A DNA stretch of 64,000 nucleotides from Candidatus Margulisiibacteriota bacterium (GTDB lineage: Bacteria > Margulisbacteria > WOR-1 > JAKLHX01 > JBAZKV01), in assembly GCA_041650635.1 (NCBI GenBank), contig JBAZKV010000008.1:1-64000 (forward strand). Direction: 5' to 3'. Positions within the stretch are counted from its first letter, which is position 1, and every line of letters starts with the position of its first letter. A program made the position numbers and the translations under genes. The notes under the pieces are model-generated. The model had not been told where the DNA came from. It saw only the letters and a program-made list of their open reading frames with translations, and ran no database searches. Shown piece by piece: positions 36,705-45,679 of the stretch.

Positions 36705-37433
36705 TTAGCCGCCTGTGGCCAGCAGCCGCGCCAAGTCTTCGGACAGCCCGGCCTTTTTCATCTTTTGCTGAACAGCGGCAATATCATATTCGGCTCTTTT
36801 GATCTCAATAGTCTTTTTAGCAGCATCATATAGCCCGAACGACGCTCTGGGGTCCCCGTCCCTGGGCTGACCGACGCTCCCCGCATTGATTATAGCCTTA
36901 TAGATCCTTGACACATCTATCATCTGCCCATCCTTCAAAACAGCCGCATCGTATGAACCGCCGATGTCTTTTTGTATAATGAAAGGCTTGTGGGAGTGTC
37001 CCACAAAACAGAGGGTCTTTTCTAGCACGCTGAAAGTGGGGAGGCTTTCCCTTACGCTGGTTATATATTCATGCAGCTGGTTCTTTAGGCTGCCGTGGAC
37101 CCCGACAAAATCATCTTCCGAGATCTCAAGGGGGAGACCTTCTAGGTAATCCAGGTTCTCTTTCTTCATGTTGGAAAGTGCCCACATCACCGCTTCCTGG
37201 CCGTCCTGAGGAAAATAGCTCATATCTATCTGCCCCAGCACCGCTTTATCGTGATTCCCGGCAACACAAAGGGCTTTTTTTTCTCTGATTATCTCAACGC
37301 ACCTGTCCGGGTCGGGCCCGTAACCCACTATATCACCGAGACAAATCAGTCTGTCAACATCTCCCATTTTTGACAGGACCGTTTGCAAGGCTTCGAGGTT
37401 GCCGTGGATATCCGAAATGACGCCGTATCGCAT
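36705..37433 (-). CDS. YfcE/ApaH-like metallophosphoesterase
   Basis: Start MRYGVISDIHGNLEALQ at 37433; an in-frame longer version would run back into the secretin stop. Metal motifs are complete: SDIHGN, GDIVGYG, GNHD, GVHGS and GHSHKP. 242 aa, normal for the DUF2437-like phosphodiesterase or phosphoserine-phosphatase-type branch. Substrate not deducible. TATAAT (37449-37444) ends 10 nt before the ATG without a Shine-Dalgarno. Confidence 0.9.
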   Translation of the reverse strand: MRYGVISDIHGNLEALQTVLSKMGDVDRLICLGDIVGYGPDPDRCVEIIREKKALCVAGNHDKAVLGQIDMSYFPQDGQEAVMWALSNMKKENLDYLEGLPLEISEDDFVGVHGSLKNQLHEYITSVRESLPTFSVLEKTLCFVGHSHKPFIIQKDIGGSYDAAVLKDGQMIDVSRIYKAIINAGSVGQPRDGDPRASFGLYDAAKKTIEIKRAEYDIAAVQQKMKKAGLSEDLARLLATGG

Positions 37434-37455
37434 GGATAAGGGAATTATAATTCTA

Positions 37456-38499
37456 TCAGGGCGCAATGACAACAGGGGTGATAAGAAATACCACATCTGT
37501 TTTTGTCTTTTCCTTGGTCCTCTTAAGAAAAAGCTCCTTTATGACGGGCAGGTCCCCCGCCAAAGGCACTTTTGAGATGTTTTCCCTGTCCGTTTCGTTG
37601 ATAAGCCCTGCCACAACTATGGTCTGGCCGCTTTCAACCCTTACCGAAGTGCTGGCATTTCTGGTAGAAATAACGGGAAAATCCCCCGCCGCGGTCGTTC
37701 TCCATTCAGAGATAGAACTTACTTCGGGCTTGATCTCTGCCGTTATCATGCCGTCCCCGCCGATGCGCGGCAGTATTTTTAGGCTGACCCCCGCATCAAT
37801 ATACTGTACCGCCCACTGGGTCACCCCTGCAGACCCGGAAACAGGGACCGCGTACGGGATCCTGTCCCCTATATTTATTGACGCCTCCAGGTTATCAAGC
37901 GTCGAGATCCTCGGGGATGCGATAAGTTTTGCTTCTCCTTTTGACACAAGTGCGCTTAAAACCGCCGGGATGTCACCCACCCTGACCTTGCCTTCCTCTG
38001 GGACGATGGTGACCTTGACCCCGCTGCCCCAGGCAAAGCCTATGGACCTAAGCCCGCTTTCGCTTATCTCCATTATCCTGCTCTCTATCGTGATCTGCGG
38101 GACCGGCCTGTCCGCGGAGGTAAGTATTTTTTTCATCTTCCACATATCGGCGGGCTTACCCTTTAAGATGACGGAACTTCCTTTTTCCCCCTCCATGGCC
38201 AGGGCCTCGGGAATAAGCCTCGAAACTATTTCCGATGCCTTTTTGCCGGACAGGTATTTCAATTCCATTACCTCAAAGACCGGAATTAGTTCTTCGGGCG
38301 AAGCCGCCGGCTCTTTAAAGACAAGGCCGTCTTCGGTCGGGGCCTTTTCCTGCCCAACTCCTTCGGGTGTGGGGATTTTCAACACTTCGGCGGGTGGACT
38401 CTCCTCTTCGGAAGACTTAACGATCTCTATACCCGGATCGTTTGAACACGCGGATACGGTCAGCAGCAAAAGGAACAGAAGGCCAAGGGCTTGTTTCAT
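37456..38499 (-). CDS. Short secretin-like lipoprotein
   Basis: Lipoprotein signal with Cys18 in LTVSAC. One N-domain-like alpha/beta segment (FEVMELKYLSGKKASEIVSRL) is followed by a secretin core beginning QITIESRIMEISESGLRSIGFAWG. It includes SPRISTLDNLEASINIGDRIPY and the family signature VPLAGDLPVIKELFLKRTKEK. 347 aa is short for GspD/PilQ, so it may form a minimal outer-membrane channel or assist another secretin. No other type II or pilus genes are in the window. Follows pyrC by ~45 bp. Confidence 0.85.
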   Translation of the reverse strand: MKQALGLLFLLLLTVSACSNDPGIEIVKSSEEESPPAEVLKIPTPEGVGQEKAPTEDGLVFKEPAASPEELIPVFEVMELKYLSGKKASEIVSRLIPEALAMEGEKGSSVILKGKPADMWKMKKILTSADRPVPQITIESRIMEISESGLRSIGFAWGSGVKVTIVPEEGKVRVGDIPAVLSALVSKGEAKLIASPRISTLDNLEASINIGDRIPYAVPVSGSAGVTQWAVQYIDAGVSLKILPRIGGDGMITAEIKPEVSSISEWRTTAAGDFPVISTRNASTSVRVESGQTIVVAGLINETDRENISKVPLAGDLPVIKELFLKRTKEKTKTDVVFLITPVVIAP

Positions 38500-38544
38500 G
38501 CCTGCATCTCCTTACGGAGGCTACAAGCAATTTACGCGCCACGG

Positions 38545-39837
38545 TTACTTTACCAGGGCCCCGTCCTTTAGGACCAACTGTCCTTTAACGATGGTATGCA
38601 GCACCCGGCCTTTAAGTTTCCAGCCGTTAAACGGAGAATTGGAGCTTTTTGAAGCGAATTTTGAGGTATCGACCGTAAATTCCCTGCCAAGGTCAGCGAT
38701 CGTGATATCCGCATCAACCCCGGAAGAAAGCGTGCCTTTTTTTATCCCGAGTATCCTTGCCGGATTAAGGGACATTTTTTCGACCAACTGGCCAAGCGTC
38801 AGGATCTTGCTGTGCAGCAGTTCCGAGACCGCAAGCCCAAAGGATGTTTCGAGCCCGTCTATTCCCGAAGCCGCAAGGGCAAACTCGGTGTTCTTTTCAT
38901 CGATCGTATGGGGGGCATGGTCGCACGCTATCGCGTCTATTGTGCCATCCTTTAATCCCTGTATGACAGCCTCCACATCCTTTTCGCCGCGCAGCGGAGG
39001 GTTGACCTTTGCGTTGGTATTATAGCCCTCGACCTCGGTCTCTGTAAGGCAAAAATAATGAGGGGCTGTTTCGCAGGTTATGCGGATGCCTTCCTCCTTT
39101 GCCCTTCTTATCCTTGCCACAGAACCCGCGGTAGAAACATGGGCTATATGCACCCTGCCAAACTCCCTTGCAAGACCTATCTCCCGCTCTACCATTATCT
39201 CTTCGGCAACGCAGGGATATCCCTTAAGGCCCATTATCGTGGAAAGAGAGCCCTCGTTCATCTGCGCCGCCTGCGTTAGAGAGTGGTCTTCACAGTGGGA
39301 AATTATGACTTTGTTGAATTGCACGGCATATTCGAGGGCCCTTCGCATCACATCGGAGCGCATCACGCATCTGCCGTCATCCGAAAACGCGACCGCTCCC
39401 GCCTTTGACATAAAACCCATTTCGGAAAGTTCCTGCCCTGCCTGCCCTTTGGTGATAGAGCCGACCACGAAAACATTGACACAGCCCTCAGACCTGGCCC
39501 TTGACAGAACATATTCGACAACAGAGCTGTTGTCTATCACCGGCTCGGTGTTGGGCATGCAGGCAATAGAAGTGAAACCTCCCGCAGCGGCAGCCCTGGA
39601 CCCCGAATAAATGGTCTCTTTGTCCGGTCTGCCGGGGTCGCGGAGGTGAACATGCATATCCACAAGTCCCGGCATCACAACCTTGCCTTTTGCGTCAATT
39701 ACCTCGGTATTCTGTGAGGACTGTATGTTTTTTGCAACATCCTTTATCTTTCCGTCCTCGACAAGAACATCCCTTTCTTCGTCCAGCGACGAAAAGGGAT
39801 CGCAGACCCTGCCGTTCTTTATCAAAAGCCTCGTCAA
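38545..39837 (-). CDS. pyrC: Dihydroorotase, class I
   Basis: Pyrimidine synthesis enzyme. Metal site DMHVHLRDPG, GFTSIACMPNT, the bridging-lysine region with AGAVAFSDDGR, HCED, HIAHVSTAG and the catalytic DHAPHTIDEK. 430 aa. The start is TTG overlapping the rnc stop (TTGA) with GGGGAGG upstream. Confidence 0.95.
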   Translation of the reverse strand: MTRLLIKNGRVCDPFSSLDEERDVLVEDGKIKDVAKNIQSSQNTEVIDAKGKVVMPGLVDMHVHLRDPGRPDKETIYSGSRAAAAGGFTSIACMPNTEPVIDNSSVVEYVLSRARSEGCVNVFVVGSITKGQAGQELSEMGFMSKAGAVAFSDDGRCVMRSDVMRRALEYAVQFNKVIISHCEDHSLTQAAQMNEGSLSTIMGLKGYPCVAEEIMVEREIGLAREFGRVHIAHVSTAGSVARIRRAKEEGIRITCETAPHYFCLTETEVEGYNTNAKVNPPLRGEKDVEAVIQGLKDGTIDAIACDHAPHTIDEKNTEFALAASGIDGLETSFGLAVSELLHSKILTLGQLVEKMSLNPARILGIKKGTLSSGVDADITIADLGREFTVDTSKFASKSSNSPFNGWKLKGRVLHTIVKGQLVLKDGALVK

Positions 39838-40568
39838 GCTTTTTCCTCCCCCGCCTCTTCTTTTTCATTTAACTTCTGGAGCGCTTCTTTTGCCGCGTGC
39901 TGCTCGGCCTCTTTTTTTGTCCTGCCCCGTCCCGAACCGCACTTTTTCCCTTTGACCTTGACCGCTATCCAGAAGATCTTCTTGTGTTTGGGCCCGAGTT
40001 CCCTGGTAACCTGGTAGAAAGGCAGCCCCCACTTATTCTTCTGGCATAGCTCCTGCAGGGCTGATTTGTAATCTATGATAAAGTCCTTGGCGCTGGCCTT
40101 TGCTATCTGTTCCTTGAGCAGCCTTATGACGACCTCCGCCGCGCTTTCGAGCCCCCTGTCAAGATAAAGAGCGGCGATCGATGATTCAAGGGCATTGGCC
40201 AGGTTGGATTTTTTGAGCTCTCCTCCCGAGGCCCTTTCGTTCTTGCCCAGCAGAAGGTATTTGCCTATGCCCAGTTTTTTAGAGATCTCCGACAGCGCCA
40301 GATCGGACACAACGGCCGCCCTGATCTTGGTAAGGTCCCCTTCTGCCAGATCCGGAAAATTCCTGAAAATATGGTCGGAGATCACAAGTTTAAGCACAGC
40401 ATCGCCTAGGAATTCCAGTCTTTCGTTGTTCTTGATATCCTGGCGGAGCAGTTCGTTGCCAAAACTGCTGTGGGTCAGAGCCTGGTCAAGTATTCCCGTA
40501 TCTAAAAATGAGGCGCCGAGCTTTTCCTGCAGTTCGTCCAAAGCCTGCTTTCTTGCGGGGATGGTCAT
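39834..40568 (-). CDS. rnc: Ribonuclease III
   Basis: Double-strand RNA processing. From MTIPARKQALDELQEKLG: signature ERLEFLGDAVL (49-59), the second catalytic Glu in NALESSIAALYLD, and a C-terminal dsRNA-binding domain (DYKSALQELCQKNKW..GRTKKEAEQHAAKEAL). The frame could extend to 40748, but that part is not family-like and crosses the divergent promoter. TAAAAT sits 10 nt before the ATG and no Shine-Dalgarno is seen. First gene of rnc-pyrC-secretin. Confidence 0.95.
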   Translation of the reverse strand: MTIPARKQALDELQEKLGASFLDTGILDQALTHSSFGNELLRQDIKNNERLEFLGDAVLKLVISDHIFRNFPDLAEGDLTKIRAAVVSDLALSEISKKLGIGKYLLLGKNERASGGELKKSNLANALESSIAALYLDRGLESAAEVVIRLLKEQIAKASAKDFIIDYKSALQELCQKNKWGLPFYQVTRELGPKHKKIFWIAVKVKGKKCGSGRGRTKKEAEQHAAKEALQKLNEKEEAGEEKA

Positions 40569-40644
40569 TTGACATACAATTTTACAGTATGTAGAATAAA
40601 TTATCAAGAATGCCGCGCGATCCCATATATAGAACGGAGGCTTT

Positions 40645-41556
40645 ATGAGAGGAACTCTTTCGCCTATTTTAAGCCATCTGGTCCAGACCACCATAGCAGC
40701 CGTCGGCGCAAAGGAAAAACTGAACCGCCTGATAAATAAGTACCGCAAGATGCTGAGGTATGTTACAGGCGGGATGAATGTTTCCGAGATCAGGTTCGGC
40801 CTGGCCGACCTTTTGATAACCCGCGACGATCCGGGCGACTGGAAAGAGGCAAAAACGCATTACGATTATGTCCTGGAAAAGGCCGCTTACGGCTATCTGA
40901 GATCGGCCGCCATGGTAGGGAAAGCCGAACTTGCGATCAGGTCCGACAACAAAAAAGAGGTAGATGAGGCTATCGAGTATACGGAGCGCGCGTTCAATGC
41001 TCTTGTTTCTCTTGTGGGCAAAAGCGATTTTTACAGCATAAAAGCCCTGGTCGTTGGGGCCGAACTCCGCCTCAAGCGCGCAGCAGCGGGGGACGAAAAA
41101 GAAGCGCTCAAGCTTTTTGAAAAGGCTCTCAAAGATGAAATGGCCGATCCGTATTTCAGGGCAAGGGCAATAGTTGAAAAAGAGGAGCGCATACTCTACA
41201 GCGGCAAATTTGACATAAATAAAGAGATACAGCTGTGCCACAGCGCCATAGAACTGCTAAAAGAAAGACCGTATGACTATTTTGCGGTAAAAGCAAAACT
41301 TCTCCAGGGAGAGTTCATAGCCCGCAGGATGGCACGCTACGACAAATCGAGAGCGACCGGCATATTTATGGGAGTGATAGGAACAAAAGAAGCCGACGCG
41401 GACCTTCAGGCCAGGGCAAGGCTGGACCTGGCCGAGATATCCGAGCCAAAAAAGGCAAATATCCTGATAAAAGAAGTGCTTTCCGCCAAGAGTATTGACG
41501 GCTACCTCGTTGAAAAGGCAAAACGGCTGAGAAAGGAACTGAAGGCAAAGAAATAA
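40645..41556 (+). CDS. Helical-repeat (TPR-like) hypothetical protein
   Basis: 303 aa after CGGAGG, 7 nt before the ATG. Begins MRGTLSPILSHLVQTTI. It is almost wholly alpha-helical with paired-helix units about 35-40 residues long (for example WKEAKTHYDYVLEKAAYGYL, ALKLFEKALKDEMADPYFRA, AIELLKERPYDYFAVKA), typical of TPR or Sel1-like scaffolds. There is no signal peptide. Its stop overlaps the leuC ATG by one base, so it may be translationally coupled to isopropylmalate isomerase. No named family recognised. Confidence 0.7.
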   Translation: MRGTLSPILSHLVQTTIAAVGAKEKLNRLINKYRKMLRYVTGGMNVSEIRFGLADLLITRDDPGDWKEAKTHYDYVLEKAAYGYLRSAAMVGKAELAIRSDNKKEVDEAIEYTERAFNALVSLVGKSDFYSIKALVVGAELRLKRAAAGDEKEALKLFEKALKDEMADPYFRARAIVEKEERILYSGKFDINKEIQLCHSAIELLKERPYDYFAVKAKLLQGEFIARRMARYDKSRATGIFMGVIGTKEADADLQARARLDLAEISEPKKANILIKEVLSAKSIDGYLVEKAKRLRKELKAKK

Positions 41557-42809
41557 TGGGCAGGACCATAGCAGAAAAGATACTTTCAAATCACAGCGGA
41601 AAAGACGCAAAAGCCGGAGATATCGTAATTGCCGATCTTGATTTTATGATCGGCCAGGACGGCACGTCCGGGGTGGCTATCGATGTTTTCAACAAGATGG
41701 GGGGCAAAGGGGTATCTGACCCCAAAAAGATCGCCATCATAATAGACCACAGCAGTCCGTCGCCGAACGAAGGCGTTTCTGCCATACATAAAAAGATCCG
41801 GGAATTCACTTCAAAATACGGCATCAAGCTTTATGACATCGGCTGCGGGGTCTGCCATCAAATAACCCCGGAAATGGGACATGTTGTTCCAGGAGACCTG
41901 GTGATAGGCGCCGATTCACACACCTGCACTTATGGAGCTATAAATGTTTTTTCTACCGGCATAGGTTCAACGGACCTTGCCGCCGGAATGATATCCGGAA
42001 AACTCTGGTTCAAAGTGCCGCAGACCATTCAGTTTCTGGTTAACGGCAAATGGCCGAAAGGAGTCTATTCAAAAGATCTGATACTAAAGATCATCGGAGA
42101 TGTCAGGGCTGACGGAGCAACGTATTTGGCTTCTGAATTTGTAGGAAGCGCTATTGACGATCTCTCCGTTGAGGCAAGATTTACTATCTCTAACATGGCA
42201 ATAGAAATGGGAGCAAAAGCCGGCTTGATGAAAGCCGATAAAAAAGCGCTTGAATGGGTCAAAAAACATTCGGCAAGGACTCCGCAACCGGTTGAATCTG
42301 ATAAAGACGCTGTTTTTTCTGCCGTAAAAGAATATGATGTTTCAAAACTGACCCCGATGGTCGCCAAACCGCACACCGTTGATAATTTTGCTCCCATTGA
42401 AGAAGTTGAGGGCACAGAGATACAGCAGGGGTTCATCGGGACCTGCACAAACGGCAGGCTTGAAGACCTTGAGATCGCGGCAAGCGTTCTTAAAGGTAAA
42501 AAAGTTAATAAAAACTCGAGACTCATTGTTGCCCCGGCTTCAAAACAGATATTTTTGGATGCAATGAAGAAGGGGATTGTAGAAACGATAATCGAAGCCG
42601 GAGGAGTTTTTGTAACACCAGGCTGCGGTCCGTGCGTTGGTACTCATAACGGAGTTCCTTCTGACGGGGAAAAGGCAATTTCTACAGCCAACAGGAACTT
42701 TAAAGGCAGGATGGGAAACCCCAAGGCGGAGATATTCCTTGCCTCCCCTGCTACGGTAGCGGCTTCCGTTATAGAAGGAAAGATAGCGGACCCGAGGAGA
42801 TATCTGTAA
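41556..42809 (+). CDS. leuC: 3-isopropylmalate dehydratase large subunit (LeuC/HacA family)
   Basis: Aconitase-superfamily 4Fe-4S large subunit. [36 protein letters not shown], cluster cysteines in GTCTNGR and [12 protein letters not shown]. At 417 aa it is the short archaeal/bacterial LeuC2 type, which also includes homoaconitase and dimethylmalate dehydratase. Paired with the small subunit one base downstream. Leucine synthesis is the default reading, but the substrate loop of the partner is atypical. Confidence 0.88.
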   Translation: MGRTIAEKILSNHSGKDAKAGDIVIADLDFMIGQDGTSGVAIDVFNKMGGKGVSDPKKIAIIIDHSSPSPNEGVSAIHKKIREFTSKYGIKLYDIGCGVCHQITPEMGHVVPGDLVIGADSHTCTYGAINVFSTGIGSTDLAAGMISGKLWFKVPQTIQFLVNGKWPKGVYSKDLILKIIGDVRADGATYLASEFVGSAIDDLSVEARFTISNMAIEMGAKAGLMKADKKALEWVKKHSARTPQPVESDKDAVFSAVKEYDVSKLTPMVAKPHTVDNFAPIEEVEGTEIQQGFIGTCTNGRLEDLEIAASVLKGKKVNKNSRLIVAPASKQIFLDAMKKGIVETIIEAGGVFVTPGCGPCVGTHNGVPSDGEKAISTANRNFKGRMGNPKAEIFLASPATVAASVIEGKIADPRRYL

Positions 42810-42810
42810 T

Positions 42811-43314
42811 ATGAAACTACTTGGATTTTCACGCAAACTAAAACAGGAAAATGATATCAACACCGATTACATAATTTCCGGCAGGTACAAATTCAAGATC
42901 CAGGACCCATATGAACTAGCAAAGCATGTGATGGAAGACCTGGACCCGGAATTCTATTCAAAAGTAAAAAAAGGTGACTTTCTTGTGGCCGGCACCAATT
43001 TCGGCTGCGGCTCTTCACGCGAGCAGGCTCCCATGGCAATAAAGTATGCCGGCATATCTGCTGTGTTGGCAAAGTCTTTTGCCCGCATCTTTTACAGGAA
43101 CTGCTTTAATCTGGGACTTCCTCTCATCGAATGCGATACAGATCAAATCTCCGACGGTGATGAGCTGGAGATAGACCTTGATAACGGAGTGTTGAAGAAT
43201 AAAACCAAGAACAAGGATATTAGAATAAAGCCTTTCCCTCCAACAATGCAAACTCTGCTGTCAGATGGGGGTCTGGTGGAACATTTTAAGAAACACGGGG
43301 GGTTTGAACTGTGA
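42811..43314 (+). CDS. leuD: 3-isopropylmalate dehydratase small subunit (LeuD/HacB family)
   Basis: Swivelling domain with the substrate region [11 protein letters not shown] and [14 protein letters not shown]. 167 aa, the normal LeuD2 size. Known specificity loops are YLVY in isopropylmalate isomerases and YLRT in homoaconitases of methanogens; here the position reads YKFK, so neither is clear. Follows leuC with one base between; its stop overlaps the GTG start of the MgtC-like gene. Confidence 0.87.
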   Translation: MKLLGFSRKLKQENDINTDYIISGRYKFKIQDPYELAKHVMEDLDPEFYSKVKKGDFLVAGTNFGCGSSREQAPMAIKYAGISAVLAKSFARIFYRNCFNLGLPLIECDTDQISDGDELEIDLDNGVLKNKTKNKDIRIKPFPPTMQTLLSDGGLVEHFKKHGGFEL

Positions 43315-43754
43315 CAGGGGAACTTGCCATAACGCTTCAGTTGATACTGTCAGCGGTCCTCGGGGGTGTTATCGGGTTTTTCAGGGAAAGGGACAAAAAA
43401 GCCGCGGGATTGCGAACTCACATACTTGTCTGCATGGGCTCTACCCTGCTGATGCTGATAGCGGTCCATCTTGCCTCCATATATCCGGGTTCCGATGTAG
43501 GCAGGATCGCAGGACAGGTTATAGTGGGCATAGGATTTCTCGGAGCGGGTACGATACTGGTGGACAGGGAAAAAGCTTCGGTCATGGGACTGACCACAGC
43601 GGCTTCCATATGGGTATCCGCGGCCATCGGCCTTGCGGTCGGCTGCGGCTTCTACTACGCGGCCCTCATCTCGACACTGATAGTTCTTCTTGTAATCGAG
43701 GTCCTGCGCAAGATGGAGAAGAGGTTTATTAGGACGGATAAAGAAGAGTCCTGA
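43311..43754 (+). CDS. MgtC/SapB-family membrane protein
   Basis: 147 aa with four predicted membrane helices: [38 protein letters not shown], a glycine-rich [14 protein letters not shown], and [21 protein letters not shown]. Signature [20 protein letters not shown] is complete. GTG start overlapping the leuD stop (GTGA). Family linked to magnesium limitation and ATP-synthase control; role here is not shown. It lacks the cytoplasmic C-terminal domain of true MgtC. Confidence 0.9.
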   Translation: MTGELAITLQLILSAVLGGVIGFFRERDKKAAGLRTHILVCMGSTLLMLIAVHLASIYPGSDVGRIAGQVIVGIGFLGAGTILVDREKASVMGLTTAASIWVSAAIGLAVGCGFYYAALISTLIVLLVIEVLRKMEKRFIRTDKEES

Positions 43755-43878
43755 TCCCTTTTCCCGCGCATCATAAGACGGCTTCTTCAACTTAGAATCC
43801 TTTTTTCTTTCACTGGCGCCGAAATTGCTGTATACCCCTTTGTGAGGCAAAAATGGCTGGATAAAGGAGGTAATAGGC

Positions 43879-44463
43879 GTGGAACATGTTGAGGAATCCC
43901 ACAGCAAGGCCTTAGTCCCAACGGAAGTCATTGAAAACAAGATCTTCGTGATCAGAGGTCTAAAAGTAATGATAGACAAGGATCTGGCTGTCCTATACGG
44001 CGTAACCACTAAACGGCTAAATGAGCAGGTAAAAAGAAATATCAAAAGGTTTCCTCCGGATTTTATGTTAAAACTATCAAAAATCGAAGCTGAGATCGTT
44101 CTTGGCATACAAAATCCTTCAAGGTCGCAATTTGCGACCTTAAAGAATGGAGGTAGAACTCCTCTTAAGAGAGGTCAACATATAAAACATCTTCCCTATG
44201 TCTTCACAGAACAGGGGATTGCTATGTTATCCGGGATCCTCAACAGCGACCGGGCCATTATTGTAAACATCGCCATTATGAGGGCTTTTGTCAAACTGAA
44301 CTGGATGATCTCAAGAAACAAAGAGCTTGAGCGCAAATTTAACGAACTTGAACACAAGGTCGAGCGCCATGATGTCGACATCATGAACATATTCAACGCC
44401 ATCCGGCAGCTCATGAAAGAAGAGGAAAAACCTAAAGGAAAGATCGGATTTGCCAGGGATTGA
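43879..44463 (+). CDS. ORF6N/KilA-N-type DNA-binding protein
   Basis: GTG start 8 nt after AAAGGAGG. The ORF6N core is IFVIRGLKVMIDKDLAVLYGV, TTKRLNEQVKRNIKRFPPDF, LPYVFTEQGIAMLSGIL, followed by a coiled-coil (ELERKFNELEHKVERHD) tail with MKEEEKPKGKIGF. 194 aa. Such genes are common in phages and in integrated accessory patches of environmental bacteria, usually as DNA-binding antirepressor-like proteins. A 21-bp palindrome (44121-44141) supplies SQFATLK, and TLKNGGRTPLKRGQ looks like a small duplication. Confidence 0.87.
   Translation: MEHVEESHSKALVPTEVIENKIFVIRGLKVMIDKDLAVLYGVTTKRLNEQVKRNIKRFPPDFMLKLSKIEAEIVLGIQNPSRSQFATLKNGGRTPLKRGQHIKHLPYVFTEQGIAMLSGILNSDRAIIVNIAIMRAFVKLNWMISRNKELERKFNELEHKVERHDVDIMNIFNAIRQLMKEEEKPKGKIGFARD
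44121..44141. repeat. 21-bp palindrome inside the ORF6N gene
   Basis: AAGGTCGCAA and TTGCGACCTT around one central T. In frame. Could be a repeat element or a self-recognition operator. Confidence 0.7.
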
Positions 44464-44464
44464 A

Positions 44465-44531
44465 GGGCCGAGAAAGAGCAGGAGAGCACAGAGAGCAGGA
44501 GAGCGCGGAGAGCAAGAGTAGGAGGTGAGAA
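44465..44531. repeat. GA-rich low-complexity repeat upstream of the four-helix-bundle gene
   Basis: Repeated GAGAGC/AGGAG units such as GAGCAGGAGAGCACAGAGAG, purine only on this strand. Ends AGGAGGTGAG, which also provides the ribosome site for the gene at 44532. Confidence 0.8.
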
Positions 44532-44876
44532 ATGTCTAATTATAGAAAGCTTATTGTTTGGCAAAAAGCGGACAAGCTCGCTACCCTTATATATGAGGCT
44601 ACAAAATGTTTTCCAAAACATGAACTATTTGGGATAACTTCTCAACTTAGAAGATCTGCTTTGTCGGTTCCAACTAATATAGTAGAGGGCTATAGCAGAA
44701 AGAGCAGAAAGGAATTTAAACGCTTTATTGATATAGCACTTGCCTCACTTTGCGAATCCGAATATTTGCTGTATTTTTGCAAAAATATTGGTTATTTACA
44801 TCAAGACACATCAAACATTGATAATCTGCTCACAGAAACGGACCGACTGTTATGGAGTTTCTATTTAAACCTGTAA
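44532..44876 (+). CDS. Four-helix-bundle protein (23S rRNA IVP/S23 family)
   Basis: 114 aa. Starts MSNYRKLIVWQKADKLATLI; core FPKHELFGITSQLRRSALSVPTNIVEGYSR and KEFKRFIDIALASLCESEYLLY are diagnostic. Family members occur in rRNA intervening sequences and as small genes scattered through genomes beside repeats; some are related to the Avd protein of diversity-generating retroelements. No reverse transcriptase or rRNA is nearby. The gene lies between GA-rich and mixed GA/CT-rich repeats, which suggests a mobile cassette. Confidence 0.9.
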   Translation: MSNYRKLIVWQKADKLATLIYEATKCFPKHELFGITSQLRRSALSVPTNIVEGYSRKSRKEFKRFIDIALASLCESEYLLYFCKNIGYLHQDTSNIDNLLTETDRLLWSFYLNL

Positions 44877-44983
44877 GAAAGAGCGAGAGAGCAAGAGAGC
44901 AGAAGAGCAAGAGGGAAAATCCAATGTATAAAGGATTCTCATCCCGCTCCTGCTCTCCCATACTCCTGCCCTCCTGCTCTCCT
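44877..44983. repeat. GA-rich then CT-rich low-complexity repeat downstream of the four-helix-bundle gene
   Basis: First ~40 bp are GAGAGC-type repeats (AGAGCGAGAGAGCAAGAGAG). After a short unique core, CT-rich sequence follows (CTCCTGCTCTCCCATACTCC), roughly the inverse of the GA blocks, so long hairpins could form. Confidence 0.8.
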
Positions 44984-44987
44984 ATGT

Positions 44988-44993
44988 TATAAT
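44988..44993 (+). promoter_or_regulatory. Extended -10 before the zinc metallopeptidase gene
   Basis: TGTTATAAT with 8 nt to the ATG at 45002 and no Shine-Dalgarno. Confidence 0.55.
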
Positions 44994-45001
44994 TACTTAT
45001 C

Positions 45002-45679
45002 ATGTTCCACGATTGGACATTGCTGTTCCTGCTGCCGGCCATGATACTGGCGTTCTACGCCCAGTATAAGGTCAGCTCCACCTTTGCAAAGTATTCCAAG
45101 ATCATGTCGGGCTCGGGTCTTTCCGGACAGCAATTTGCAAAGAACCTGCTTGACAGAAACAGCCTGGGAAATGTCCTGGTAAAACAAACGCAGGGACATC
45201 TTTCTGATAACTATGACCCCAGGGACAAGACCCTTAACCTGTCAACCTCGGTTTACGGAGGCTCTTCCGTTGCCGCCCTGGGAGTGGTAGCCCACGAAGT
45301 AGGCCATGCAGTCCAGGATTCAAAAGCCTATTTCCCGTTAAAGCTGCGCTCGGCCCTGGTCCCTGTATCAAGCCTCGGCTCGCAACTTTCTATACCGCTG
45401 TTCTTTGTCGGCCTGATCTTTGCCATCGGCCCTCTGATGGATGCAGGCATAATTTTTTTCTCGCTGGCGGTCGCTTTTACCGTTATTACCCTGCCGGTCG
45501 AGTTCAATGCCAGCAAAAGGGCGTATGCCATGATGACGGAAAGCGGCTATCTGTCCATGGAAGAAGCAGGCCAGGCAAAAAAGGTGCTTAATGCGGCCGC
45601 TCTCACCTATGTTGCCGCAACAGCAATGTCCGTGGCTCAGCTTTTGAGGCTGCTTATCCTGCGCGATTCAAGGAGATGA
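45002..45679 (+). CDS. YugP-like neutral zinc metallopeptidase, membrane protein
   Basis: 225 aa. An N-terminal membrane helix (WTLLFLLPAMILAFYAQYK), then a cytoplasmic-facing segment with HLSDNYDPRDKTLNLS and the active-site VAHEVGHAVQD (HExxH). Two or three further helices follow (PLFFVGLIFAIGPLMDAGII, LAVAFTVITLP) and a conserved EFNASKRA third-ligand region. The family is widespread and of unknown physiological role. Stop overlaps the miaA start (ATGA). Confidence 0.9.
   Translation: MFHDWTLLFLLPAMILAFYAQYKVSSTFAKYSKIMSGSGLSGQQFAKNLLDRNSLGNVLVKQTQGHLSDNYDPRDKTLNLSTSVYGGSSVAALGVVAHEVGHAVQDSKAYFPLKLRSALVPVSSLGSQLSIPLFFVGLIFAIGPLMDAGIIFFSLAVAFTVITLPVEFNASKRAYAMMTESGYLSMEEAGQAKKVLNAAALTYVAATAMSVAQLLRLLILRDSRR

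Noticed and set aside
37466..39025. 519-codon open frame on the plus strand
   Set aside because: It runs antisense across both the secretin and pyrC genes, which are clearly recognisable on the minus strand.
40569..40748. 60-residue N-terminal extension of RNase III
   Set aside because: It is unlike the family, runs through the divergent promoter region and overlaps the ribosome site of the opposite gene.
44532..44876. Diversity-generating retroelement accessory gene (Avd)
   Set aside because: No reverse transcriptase, template repeat or variable repeat is nearby; the sequence fits the general four-helix-bundle/S23 family.
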